Source: Planctomycetota bacterium (lineage in GTDB: Bacteria; Planctomycetota; UBA8742; UBA2392). From it: 43,304 nucleotides of DNA. Of this stretch, positions 31,591 through 38,914 are shown piece after piece; position 1 is the first letter of the stretch; each line of letters begins with the position of its first letter. Both the position numbers and the translations under genes were made by a program. Below the pieces are notes generated by a model. The model was not told the origin of the DNA. It saw only the letters and a program-made list of their open reading frames with translations, and ran no database searches. The DNA lies in assembly GCA_020848275.1 (NCBI GenBank), contig JADLAK010000102.1, forward strand, positions 1 through 43,304. The letters are read 5' to 3'.

Positions 31591-33054
31591 ATGCGCGAAC
31601 ACATTCCTCTTTTCGTCTCCATGATTGCGGCTGCCGCGGGCGGGCTGATCTGCGGCCCGTGGCTTCGGCGCATCGCCTGGCGCGTCGGAATGCTGGACCG
31701 CCCGAAAGTCCGCGGCGTACACGGCGACACCGTGGCGCGCAGCGGCGGCATGACGATTGTGGCCTCGTTGATGATCGGCCTGCTGGCGCAGATGCTGACG
31801 GCGCAGGCGCTGGGCGTGAGCGAAGGCTATCTCAGCAACCTTGAACACGTGTACCTGCTGCTGCCCGCACTGGGTATTTTCGGCATCGGCGCGCTCGACG
31901 ACATCCGCGGCCTGCCCGCGCTCGGAAAACTCGGCGTGCAGGCCATTGCGGCGCTGTGGGTCTGGGCGCTGGGTTTCCGCCTCGATGCGCTGTCGTTCAT
32001 GGGCCTGGTTGAAGTCAACACCGGCTGGTTGTCGCTGCCGATGACCGTGCTTTTCGTCGTGGCATTGACCAATGCATTCAACCTTATTGACGGCATCGAC
32101 GGCCTTTGCGGCGGCGTGTCGTTCATCGCGCTTGCGGGCGTTGGCATGTACAGGTTGATCGGCGGACAGGTGGAACTCACGCTGGCGCTGCCGCTGGCGG
32201 CGGCGTGCGCGGCGTTCATCCGCCTCAACTTCGGGCGCCCGCGCTGCTTCCTGGGCGATTCCGGCAGCATGTTCCTGGGTTTTATCGTGAGTGCATTGTC
32301 GCTTCGCGCGGTTCGAACGCCGGCGCAAGCCGTCGATGTCGTCCCGCTGTTTTTGCTGCTGAGCCTGCCGATTATCGACGTGACCACGGTGTTCTTCCGC
32401 CGCATCCTGCAGGGCCGCAGCCCCATGCGCGCCGACCGCGGCCATATCCACCACATCGCGCTGCTGATTTTCGACGGCAGCGCCCCGCGCGCGACCGCGA
32501 CACTGCTGACGATGGCGCTGGTGGCGGCGTTCGGCTCGATTGTCGCGGGCGCCGAGCCCAGCTTTGCGGCGGCTGCGCTCGCGGTGCCGTGCGGCCTGTT
32601 TGCGACGATTTACGCGCTGGGCGGCTACCTGAACCCGCGCAGCCTGTGGCACGCCGGCCCCGTGACCGACGCCGCCGAACTTCTCGCGACCAAGGCGCAG
32701 CGCGAAGGGCCCGAGCCGTCGCTGCGTGACGCCTCGATGCTCGACATCATGAAGCGGTTGGAGCTGCATGGGCTTGAACTTGTCGACACGCAGGGCCTGC
32801 GGCAATTCGCGCTGGGCGAATGCGGCAAACATTACCTTCAGGTGCCGCTGTATTCAGGCGGGCGCGCGCAGGTGGGTCAGTTGCGCATTGCGGCGGATGT
32901 GGCGCTGCGTTCGCGCCTGGCGTTTGCGGCGCACTTGCTGCTGCCGCTGTACCCGGTGTTTATCGACCTGTTGCAGCGCGCCGAACCCGCGCCGCTTGCA
33001 GCGATCGTGCACCAGACCACCGCCCCGGCCGCAAGGCAGGGGGACATTGGTTAA
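31591..33054 (+). CDS. WecA/MraY-family phospho-sugar transferase
   Basis: 487 residues. It transfers a sugar-1-phosphate (GlcNAc-1-P in WecA) from a UDP-sugar to undecaprenyl phosphate, starting lipid-linked glycan synthesis at the inner membrane. About 11 membrane helices occupy residues 1-345. Motifs: GVHGDTVARSGG, GALDDIRGLP, the catalytic LTNAFNLIDGIDGLCGG, FLGDSGSMFLGF, and the C-terminal HxH signature RGHIHH. The last 140 residues or so form a soluble extension (EPSLRDASMLDIMKRLELHGLELVD...), longer than typical WecA and of unknown role. It ends at a terminator hairpin converging on fcl. Confidence 0.9.
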   Translation: MREHIPLFVSMIAAAAGGLICGPWLRRIAWRVGMLDRPKVRGVHGDTVARSGGMTIVASLMIGLLAQMLTAQALGVSEGYLSNLEHVYLLLPALGIFGIGALDDIRGLPALGKLGVQAIAALWVWALGFRLDALSFMGLVEVNTGWLSLPMTVLFVVALTNAFNLIDGIDGLCGGVSFIALAGVGMYRLIGGQVELTLALPLAAACAAFIRLNFGRPRCFLGDSGSMFLGFIVSALSLRAVRTPAQAVDVVPLFLLLSLPIIDVTTVFFRRILQGRSPMRADRGHIHHIALLIFDGSAPRATATLLTMALVAAFGSIVAGAEPSFAAAALAVPCGLFATIYALGGYLNPRSLWHAGPVTDAAELLATKAQREGPEPSLRDASMLDIMKRLELHGLELVDTQGLRQFALGECGKHYLQVPLYSGGRAQVGQLRIAADVALRSRLAFAAHLLLPLYPVFIDLLQRAEPAPLAAIVHQTTAPAARQGDIG

Positions 33055-33057
33055 TCC

Positions 33058-33075
33058 CCCGCCCTTGCGGGCGGG
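33058..33075. terminator. Bidirectional hairpin between converging genes
   Basis: CCCGCCC-TTGC-GGGCGGG lies between the stop codons at 33054 and 33080. There is no strong T tract on either side. It resembles the last hairpin of the element inside the DUF4416 gene, so it may belong to the same REP family. Confidence 0.6.
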
Positions 33076-33079
33076 CTGA

Positions 33080-34033
33080 TCATTTCGGTTTGTTGGCCTG
33101 CCACCAGGCAATCGTCAGGCGCAGGCCGTCCTCGAGCTTCGTCGTTGAATTGAAGCCAAAGGCCCTGGCCCTTGACGTGTCAAGCTTGCGGCGAGGCTGG
33201 CCGTTGGGCATCGCGGTGTCCCATTCGATAGCCCCGGAATAACCGATGTGGCGGCCGATGGCCGCCGCAAGGTCGCGCATGGCGATTTCCTCGCCGCTGC
33301 CCAGGTTGACCGGCTCGGGCGATTCATACTGCCGGGTCGCCAGCACAATCGCGCGCGCGGCGTCGCCGACATAAAGGAACTCGCGCGTGGGGCTGCCGTC
33401 GCCCCACAGCTTGACCAGCTTCACGCCGCTGCGTTTGGCATCGTCAAACTTGCGGATCATCGCCGGGATCACGTGGCTGGACGCGAGATCGAAGTTGTCG
33501 TGCGGGCCGTAGAGGTTAACGGGCAGCAGGTAGATGCCGGGAAAGCCGTACTGCGCGCGGTAAGCCTGCAACATCACCAGCAGCGCCTTTTTTGCGATAC
33601 CGTAAGGCGCGTTGGTTTCCTCGGGATAGCCGTTCCAGAGATCGTCTTCGCGAAACGGCACGGGCGCGAATTTCGGGTACGCGCAGACCGTGCCGAGCTG
33701 CACGAATTTAATCAGCTTGCCGCCGCGCTCGCGATATTGCCGCGCTTCGTCGATGAGGTTTAAACCCATCGCCATGTTGTCGTGGAAGTACTCGCCGGGG
33801 TTGGCGCGATTGGCGCCGATGCCCCCGACCCTCGCCGCCAGATGAATGATCACCGTCGGCTGCCAGGTCGCGACGAGCTTGCGGGCTTGGGCGCGGTCGC
33901 GCAGGTCAACGTCGGCGCTGCGCGGCGTGAACAGGTTTTTGCAGCCAAGCCCGCGCAAATGTTCGCACAGCGCGCGGCCGACAAACCCCGCCCCGCCGGT
34001 AATCAGAATCCGCTGTGTTGGTAAATCCAACAT
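33080..34033 (-). CDS. fcl: GDP-L-fucose synthase
   Basis: 317 residues from the ATG at 34033; a 15-codon extension into the upstream inverted repeat is rejected. An extended SDR that epimerises and reduces GDP-4-keto-6-deoxy-mannose to GDP-L-fucose with NADPH. Motifs: ITGGAGFVGRAL, AARVGGIGANR, VCAYPKF followed by NAPYGIAKKA with the YxxxK pair, and NLYGPHDNFDLASSHVIPAM, which includes the conserved His. The usual catalytic Ser in the SSC motif is Thr (GTVC), a conservative change. It forms a pathway pair with the gmd gene just upstream, separated by 84 nt that are nearly filled by a decamer inverted repeat. Confidence 0.93.
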   Translation of the reverse strand: MLDLPTQRILITGGAGFVGRALCEHLRGLGCKNLFTPRSADVDLRDRAQARKLVATWQPTVIIHLAARVGGIGANRANPGEYFHDNMAMGLNLIDEARQYRERGGKLIKFVQLGTVCAYPKFAPVPFREDDLWNGYPEETNAPYGIAKKALLVMLQAYRAQYGFPGIYLLPVNLYGPHDNFDLASSHVIPAMIRKFDDAKRSGVKLVKLWGDGSPTREFLYVGDAARAIVLATRQYESPEPVNLGSGEEIAMRDLAAAIGRHIGYSGAIEWDTAMPNGQPRRKLDTSRARAFGFNSTTKLEDGLRLTIAWWQANKPK

Positions 34034-34042
34034 ATGTTTGAG

Positions 34043-34109
34043 CCACGAATGCACGCGAATCTTCACGAATAACTGCATCAGATTCGTGTTTATTCGTGAG
34101 AATTCGTGG
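34043..34109. repeat. Decamer inverted repeat, no cargo
   Basis: Left arm words ending in CCACGAAT, ACGCGAAT and TCACGAAT end exactly at 34050, 34060 and 34070. Right arm words ATTCGTGt, ATTCGTGa and ATTCGTGg begin at 34082, 34092 and 34102. The spacing is strictly 10 bp and the arms are inverted. The design is like the GxxExxY cassette arms, but only about 10 nt lie between them. It fills the gmd-fcl spacer. Confidence 0.8.
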
Positions 34110-34117
34110 GTAACTCC

Positions 34118-35137
34118 CTATCCGAAAATTCCTGAATCGGCGCGGAAATCCTCGCGGCCCTCCTTGGCCATCACCAAATCCGCATCGACCATGATTTCCA
34201 CCAGCTTCTCGAACTTCACCTTCGGCTTCCAGCCCAGCACTTTTCTCGCGCGGCTGGCGTCGCCGCGCAAATAGTCGACGTCCATCGGGCGCATGTGGCG
34301 TTCGCTCTGCTCGACATGCTTCTTGTAATTTAAACCCACGCGCGAAAACGCCAGCTCGCAGAACTCGCGTACGCTGTGGCTCTCGCCTGTGGCCAGCACG
34401 TAATCGCCGGGCTCCCTGGCCTGGAGCATGCGCCACATGCCCTCGACAAAATCCGGCGCGTAGCCCCAGTCACGTTTGGCCTCAAGATTGCCGAGGAACA
34501 GCTTCTTCTGCTTGCCCAGCTTGATGCGCGCGACGGCGCGCGTGATTTTGCGCGTCACAAACGTCGCGCCGCGGCGCGGGCTTTCGTGGTTGAAGAGGAT
34601 CCCGTTGACTGCGTAAATCCCGTAAGCCTCGCGATAATTTTTCGTCACCCAGTGCGCGTAAAGCTTCGCGGCGGCATACGGGCTCGCGGGCTCAAACGCC
34701 GTTTCTTCGTTCTGCGGCGCAGGCGCGTTGCCGAACATCTCGGAACTCCCGGCCTGGTAGTAGCGCACTTTCCGGCCGCTCTGGCGCACCGCCTCGAGCA
34801 TACGCATGGCGCCAATCGCGTCGACATCGCCGGTCAGCACCGGCTGCTCGAAGCTGACCTTGACGTGGGTCTGCGCGCCGAGGTTGTAAATTTCGTCGGG
34901 TTTGATTTGCGCGATCAAGCCCGCCAGCCGCGAGGCGTCACTGAGATCGCCGTACATCAGCCGCAGGCGGTAATTGGGGTCGTGCGGGTCCTGGTAGAGA
35001 TGTTCGATGCGGTCGGTGTTGAACGTTGAACAGCGCCGGATCAATCCGTAAACGGTGTATCCCTTCACGAGCAGAAGTTCGGCGAGATAGCTGCCGTCCT
35101 GGCCGGTGATGCCGGTGATGAACGCGGTCTTTGGCAT
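34118..35137 (-). CDS. gmd: GDP-mannose 4,6-dehydratase
   Basis: 339 residues from the ATG at 35137, with AAGG about 5 nt upstream; a GTG two codons earlier is the alternative. It converts GDP-D-mannose to GDP-4-keto-6-deoxy-D-mannose. Motifs: [58 protein letters not shown] (YxxxK) and [12 protein letters not shown], all diagnostic of Gmd. It precedes fcl in the same direction, together giving GDP-fucose for the glycans inferred from the adjacent WecA-like and carbamoyltransferase genes. Confidence 0.95.
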   Translation of the reverse strand: MPKTAFITGITGQDGSYLAELLLVKGYTVYGLIRRCSTFNTDRIEHLYQDPHDPNYRLRLMYGDLSDASRLAGLIAQIKPDEIYNLGAQTHVKVSFEQPVLTGDVDAIGAMRMLEAVRQSGRKVRYYQAGSSEMFGNAPAPQNEETAFEPASPYAAAKLYAHWVTKNYREAYGIYAVNGILFNHESPRRGATFVTRKITRAVARIKLGKQKKLFLGNLEAKRDWGYAPDFVEGMWRMLQAREPGDYVLATGESHSVREFCELAFSRVGLNYKKHVEQSERHMRPMDVDYLRGDASRARKVLGWKPKVKFEKLVEIMVDADLVMAKEGREDFRADSGIFG

Positions 35138-35150
35138 GGGCACCTTTTAC

Positions 35151-35174
35151 CGCCAAACCGCCAAAGCGCCAATG
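35151..35174. repeat. Three tandem octamers
   Basis: CGCCAAAC, CGCCAAAG and CGCCAATG stand in perfect 8-bp register in the spacer between the divergent gmd and DUF3592 genes. It looks like a single arm of the short-period repeats. Confidence 0.6.
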
Positions 35175-35186
35175 CACACTCCGCGC

Positions 35187-35192
35187 TAGAAT
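35187..35192 (+). promoter_or_regulatory. -10-like hexamer, probably leaderless
   Basis: TAGAAT ends 6 nt before the GTG start at 35199. No Shine-Dalgarno is present. Confidence 0.45.
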
Positions 35193-35198
35193 CAATCC

Positions 35199-36125
35199 GT
35201 GTCCAATCTCGACAAATACAAGCGCAACTACACTTCGCCAAAACGCGGGCTGGAGTCGCGGCTCAATCAGTCCGTGGGCCGGTCGGTGCCATTTTCGGCG
35301 GTTGTTACGCTGGTGCTGGGCAACGGGCTGGCGCTGGCGGGCTGGATTGTGTTCCTGTTCGGCATGGGGTTTGGCTGGATCGGGCTGCTCATCTCGGACC
35401 TGCCGTCGATGTTTATCTTCTCGCAGCCACTGACGCACACCACGGCGCGCGTAGAAGCTGTCGAGACCACAGGCATGGAAGAAAACGATATCGACGTTTA
35501 TCGCATTCGCTTCTTCTTCACCGATGCGTCGGGCGAAAAACGCGAGGGCGCGTCCTACCACACGGGCACACCATCAATCTCTTACGGCAAAGTCGTGCCG
35601 CTGGAATACGTAACGGGCAAACCCCGGCACGCGCGGCTGGTCGGCTACCGCGCACGCGAATTTGACGCTGCACTTGGGGTACTGCTGATTGTGCCTGCCA
35701 TCGGCGTGATCCTGACGCTATTTGGGCTGGCAAAAGGCGTTGGCAAATTGGGGCTTATCCGCAGCGGCAAAATCGCCAACGGAAAGTTGCTCAATACCGA
35801 GCCGACGAACACCAAAATCAACGGCCGCACCGTCATGAAGCTTACGTTTGGCTTCACCGCCGACGACGGCAAGACGTACACGTTTACGCAACGCACGCAC
35901 AGACCCGAGAAACTTCAGGACGACGCTGAAGAACGCATCCTCTACAACCCCGAAACACCCGAGCGCGCCTTTGCCGTCGATGCTCTGCCCAGCGGCATCG
36001 TGATTGACGAAAAAGGCGACGCTCATCCACCGTCGGGCGTGCGGCTCGCTTTCGCCCTTGGCTTGCCGCTGCTGTGCATCGTCATCCACGGGCTCGTTGC
36101 GATGGGCTGGATCATGACGCTGTAG
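35199..36125 (+). CDS. DUF3592-type membrane protein
   Basis: 308 residues with GTG start. Membrane segments near 32-78 (FSAVVTLVLGNGLALAGWIVFLFGMGFGWIGLL is close to two spans), near 155-180 (LGVLLIVPAIGVILTLFGLA) and at the C-terminus (LAFALGLPLLCIVIHGLVAMGW). Between them are two beta domains, each with the DUF3592 pattern. The first is ARVEAVETT...YRIRFFFTDASGEKREG...VPLEYVTGKPRHARL. The second is GKLLNTEPTNTKINGRTVMKLTFGFTADDGKTYTF...RILYNPETPERAFAVD. Two copies in tandem are known for this family. Function unknown. Behind the stop, GTAGCG/CGCTAC (36122-36141) forms a hairpin. Confidence 0.8.
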   Translation: MSNLDKYKRNYTSPKRGLESRLNQSVGRSVPFSAVVTLVLGNGLALAGWIVFLFGMGFGWIGLLISDLPSMFIFSQPLTHTTARVEAVETTGMEENDIDVYRIRFFFTDASGEKREGASYHTGTPSISYGKVVPLEYVTGKPRHARLVGYRAREFDAALGVLLIVPAIGVILTLFGLAKGVGKLGLIRSGKIANGKLLNTEPTNTKINGRTVMKLTFGFTADDGKTYTFTQRTHRPEKLQDDAEERILYNPETPERAFAVDALPSGIVIDEKGDAHPPSGVRLAFALGLPLLCIVIHGLVAMGWIMTL

Positions 36126-36229
36126 CGTCTTCGCCGCTACGCCTGACGGCATCGATCTTCCTTCCGCCGGCAAACCTCGCCATCCACGACGCGATCGCCG
36201 CCTATTGGCTTAGCACGCTTTGAACTGCA

Positions 36230-36300
36230 TACACGGATAGACCGGATAAACAGGATTTTGTCGCGGACGTTTCATTCTGCCCATCCTGTCCATCCGTGTA
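36230..36300. repeat. Decamer-type inverted repeat without gene
   Basis: The left arm (36230-36257: words ending CGGATAG, CGGATAAA, AGGATTTT) and right arm (36273-36300: words with TCTGCC, TCCTGTCC, TCCGTGTA) pair at about 21 of 28 positions. The outer ends TACACGGAT/ATCCGTGTA pair perfectly. About 15 nt lie between the arms. The rest of the 36126-36345 spacer shows no gene. Confidence 0.7.
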
Positions 36301-36345
36301 AGCCTCTGCTTTGCCTTTGCTGTTGTGGCAACGTAAAACTCCCGT

Positions 36346-37827
36346 ATGTCGCGCAACTTCACTATCCGCACGTTGAAGGGCCAGCCGCAACGCACCAAGA
36401 TCGTGTGCACGCTCGGGCCCGCGAGCAGCTCACCGGAAGTCATCGGCGCGCTCATGGATGCGGGCATGAACGTCGCGCGCCTGAATTTCTCGCACGGCAC
36501 GCACGAGCAGCACGCCGCTGTGTATGAAACGGTGCGGCGCGTCGCGCGCGAAAAGAAGCGAACCGTCGGGATATTGCTCGATCTGTCGGGCCCAAAAATC
36601 CGCGTGCGCGACATCGACAACGGCGCGATCACGCTCGGCGCGGGCGAGGACATCGATTTCGTGCGCGGCGCGGCCGTCGGCAACCGCCACGAACTCACGA
36701 CGACCTACGATGCGTTCATTGATGATGTGGAGGTCGGCGACCCGGTCTATCTCGACGACGGCGCGATCCAGCTCAGCGTCCGGGCCAAGAAAAAAGACCG
36801 CGTGACCTGCCACGTCGAGGTTGGCGGCGTGCTGAAATCGCGCAAAGGAATTAATCTTCCCGGCACGAAAGTCTCCACGCCCAGCCTGACTGAAAAAGAC
36901 GCGCTCGACCTCAAGTTCGGCATCAAGCTCGGCGTCGATTTCATCGCGTTGAGCTTCGTGCGCACCGCCGCCGACATGCTCGACCTTCGAGCGCGGCTGG
37001 ACAAAGCCCTTTGTCCGGCGCGCACCGTGGCGAAAATCGAAAAGCCCGCGGCGCTCGAGGACCTCGACGCCATCATCGAGGCCAGCGACGCGGTAATGGT
37101 CGCGCGCGGCGACCTCGGCATCGAATTGCCGGTCGAAAAAGTCCCGCTGATCCAGAAGCGCATTATCCGCGCCTGCCGCCATGCGTTGAAGCCGGTCATC
37201 GTCGCGACGCAGATGCTGGAAAGCATGATCGAACATGCGCGGCCCACGCGCGCCGAAGTCAGCGACATCGCCAACGCCATTGAAGACGGCACAGACGCCG
37301 TGATGCTCTCGGCAGAGACCGCCTCGGGCCACTGGCCCATCGAGGCCGCCAAAACCATGGCCAGCGTCGCGCGCGACGTCGAAAAGGAAATCACCGAACG
37401 CACGCTCAACAGCACGTTTTTGCGCGACACCGCGGGCGACCCGCAACGCAAGGCGATGGTGATGGGTGCGGCGATGATCGCCGAGGCGCTCGGCAGCAAG
37501 TTTATCGTGGTGCGCTCGGAATCGGGCGAGACGGCGCGTTACCTCAGCAAAGTGCGCGGCCGCTGCCCGATCATCGCGGCGCATCCCGACGACGCGGTGC
37601 TGCGCCGCCACGCGTTGTTATGGGGCGTGCTGCCGGTGCACACGGAACCCGGCGACGGCCAGACGCCGACGATGGAATCCGAGCTGCGCCAGCTCGCGCA
37701 AGCCGTGACGGCGGAAGGCCTCGTCAGCCCCGACGATCTCGTTGTTGTCGTCAGCCGCTACCCGTGGGGCGAACAGCAACCGCCCAACAGCATCCGTTCG
37801 ATCCGCATCGCTGACGCGCTGGGGTGA
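36346..37827 (+). CDS. pyk: Pyruvate kinase
   Basis: 493 residues. It transfers phosphate from phosphoenolpyruvate to ADP at the end of glycolysis. Motifs: RTKIVCTLGPAS, MNVARLNFSHG, LLDLSGPKIRV, AKIEKPAALEDLDAII with the catalytic Lys, VARGDLGIELP, ATQMLESMI and DAVMLSAETASG; the C-terminal domain has VRSESGETARYL. Lys84 in GPKIR stands where muscle-type K+-dependent enzymes have Glu117, a substitution associated with K+-independent activity. No Shine-Dalgarno; TAAAAC lies 6 nt before the ATG. It is about 15 kb from the gap-pfk pair. Confidence 0.95.
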   Translation: MSRNFTIRTLKGQPQRTKIVCTLGPASSSPEVIGALMDAGMNVARLNFSHGTHEQHAAVYETVRRVAREKKRTVGILLDLSGPKIRVRDIDNGAITLGAGEDIDFVRGAAVGNRHELTTTYDAFIDDVEVGDPVYLDDGAIQLSVRAKKKDRVTCHVEVGGVLKSRKGINLPGTKVSTPSLTEKDALDLKFGIKLGVDFIALSFVRTAADMLDLRARLDKALCPARTVAKIEKPAALEDLDAIIEASDAVMVARGDLGIELPVEKVPLIQKRIIRACRHALKPVIVATQMLESMIEHARPTRAEVSDIANAIEDGTDAVMLSAETASGHWPIEAAKTMASVARDVEKEITERTLNSTFLRDTAGDPQRKAMVMGAAMIAEALGSKFIVVRSESGETARYLSKVRGRCPIIAAHPDDAVLRRHALLWGVLPVHTEPGDGQTPTMESELRQLAQAVTAEGLVSPDDLVVVVSRYPWGEQQPPNSIRSIRIADALG

Positions 37828-37877
37828 TTGTGTGACGGCGCACTCTTTCCCACAGGGCCGCGCAAATCCGAAACAAC

Positions 37878-37950
37878 AGGCGGGAGGCGTGAGGCCGGAG
37901 TCGCGTTAACCCGTTCGAATATCATTGCGCAACTCCCGACTCCCGCCTCT
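37878..37950. repeat. Heptamer inverted repeat
   Basis: The left arm (37878-37905: GCGGGAG, GCGTGAG, GCCGGAG) and right arm (about 37930-37950: ACTCCCG, ACTCCCG, CCTCTAC) are inverted copies with a 7-bp period; the right arm is one unit shorter. It lies between pyk and the DUF3047 gene. Confidence 0.65.
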
Positions 37951-37977
37951 ACGTCCAATGCAGCTACAATGGCTCAC

Positions 37978-38895
37978 GTGAAGCAACTGGCCATAACACT
38001 CGCAGCCATGTCGGTCCTTGCCACCGCCTGCACCACCAACCAGGCACGGCACGCGCTCGATAGCGCCTCGCGATCACGTTCATCCGAGGCGCCGCCACAG
38101 GGCCGCGTGCTCGCCGATTTCTCCGACGCGCAAAGCACAAAGTCGTGGACGCTGTACCAGGTTCAGGGCGTCGACCGGCCGCCGCAACTGACGTTTGCCG
38201 ACGGCGCGCTGCGCGTGCAAAGCAACGACGCCGCGGGAGTCTTCTTTCATGACTGCCGCGTCGACACGAGCAAGGAATCGCTGATCGGCTGGCGCTGGCG
38301 CGTCTCGGAGGTATTTCCCGACGCCTCGCCGTTTTCTCTTGAGCGCGATAATTTTCCCGCGCGCGTGCTGGTGGGCTTTGACGCAAGTTGGGAGGGCGCC
38401 GACGAAGTCAGCCTGTCGTGGAAGCGCAAAGTCGAACAACACGTCGGCAATACACCTCCCGCGCGCGCGCTGTGCTACAACTTCGGCGGCAACCAGCCCT
38501 CGGGCGAGGCGGTCGACGCCTGGTTTGGCATGGGCCGCATCGTCGTGATCAACCTGCGCCCGCCCGATGCCAAAGCCGGCCAGTGGTACAGCGAACTTCG
38601 CGACGTCGCGAGCGATTATGCGGCGATCTTCGGCGAGCGCGCACCGGCAATCACGCACCTCGCGGTCAGCGCCGACACGCACCGCAACCATCGCAGCGTG
38701 ATTGCCGACTTCGACGACTTTGTCGCTTACCCCGTGACGGCGGCCGGCGTGCTTGCGCCACAGATCGGCGAACACGTGATTGCGCACAGCCAGTCGCCGC
38801 TCGCGCTGTGGACCATCGGCGCGGGCGGGTTGGCGGCGCTCGTGCTGGTCGCCGCCGGAGCATTTGTTCTCCGCCGCAGGAAACTTGAAACCTGA
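37978..38895 (+). CDS. DUF3047 family lipoprotein
   Basis: 305 residues from the GTG at 37978, which follows TACAAT (37965-37970) by 7 nt and gives a lipoprotein signal (MKQLAITLAAMSVLATAC, lipobox ATAC); an ATG at 37969 is an alternative. The middle is a beta-rich DUF3047-type domain (LIGWRWRVSEVFPDASPFSLERDNFPARVLVGF...ALCYNFGG...RIVVINLRPPDAKAGQWYSELRDVASDYAAIFGERAPAITHLAVSADT). It ends with a membrane helix (LWTIGAGGLAALVLVAAGAFVL) and RRRK. A lipid anchor plus C-terminal helix would fix both ends. Function unknown. The paralogous pair follows 19 nt after its stop. Confidence 0.75.
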   Translation: MKQLAITLAAMSVLATACTTNQARHALDSASRSRSSEAPPQGRVLADFSDAQSTKSWTLYQVQGVDRPPQLTFADGALRVQSNDAAGVFFHDCRVDTSKESLIGWRWRVSEVFPDASPFSLERDNFPARVLVGFDASWEGADEVSLSWKRKVEQHVGNTPPARALCYNFGGNQPSGEAVDAWFGMGRIVVINLRPPDAKAGQWYSELRDVASDYAAIFGERAPAITHLAVSADTHRNHRSVIADFDDFVAYPVTAAGVLAPQIGEHVIAHSQSPLALWTIGAGGLAALVLVAAGAFVLRRRKLET

Positions 38896-38914
38896 ACTAC
38901 CTGCGCTGCGTCCA

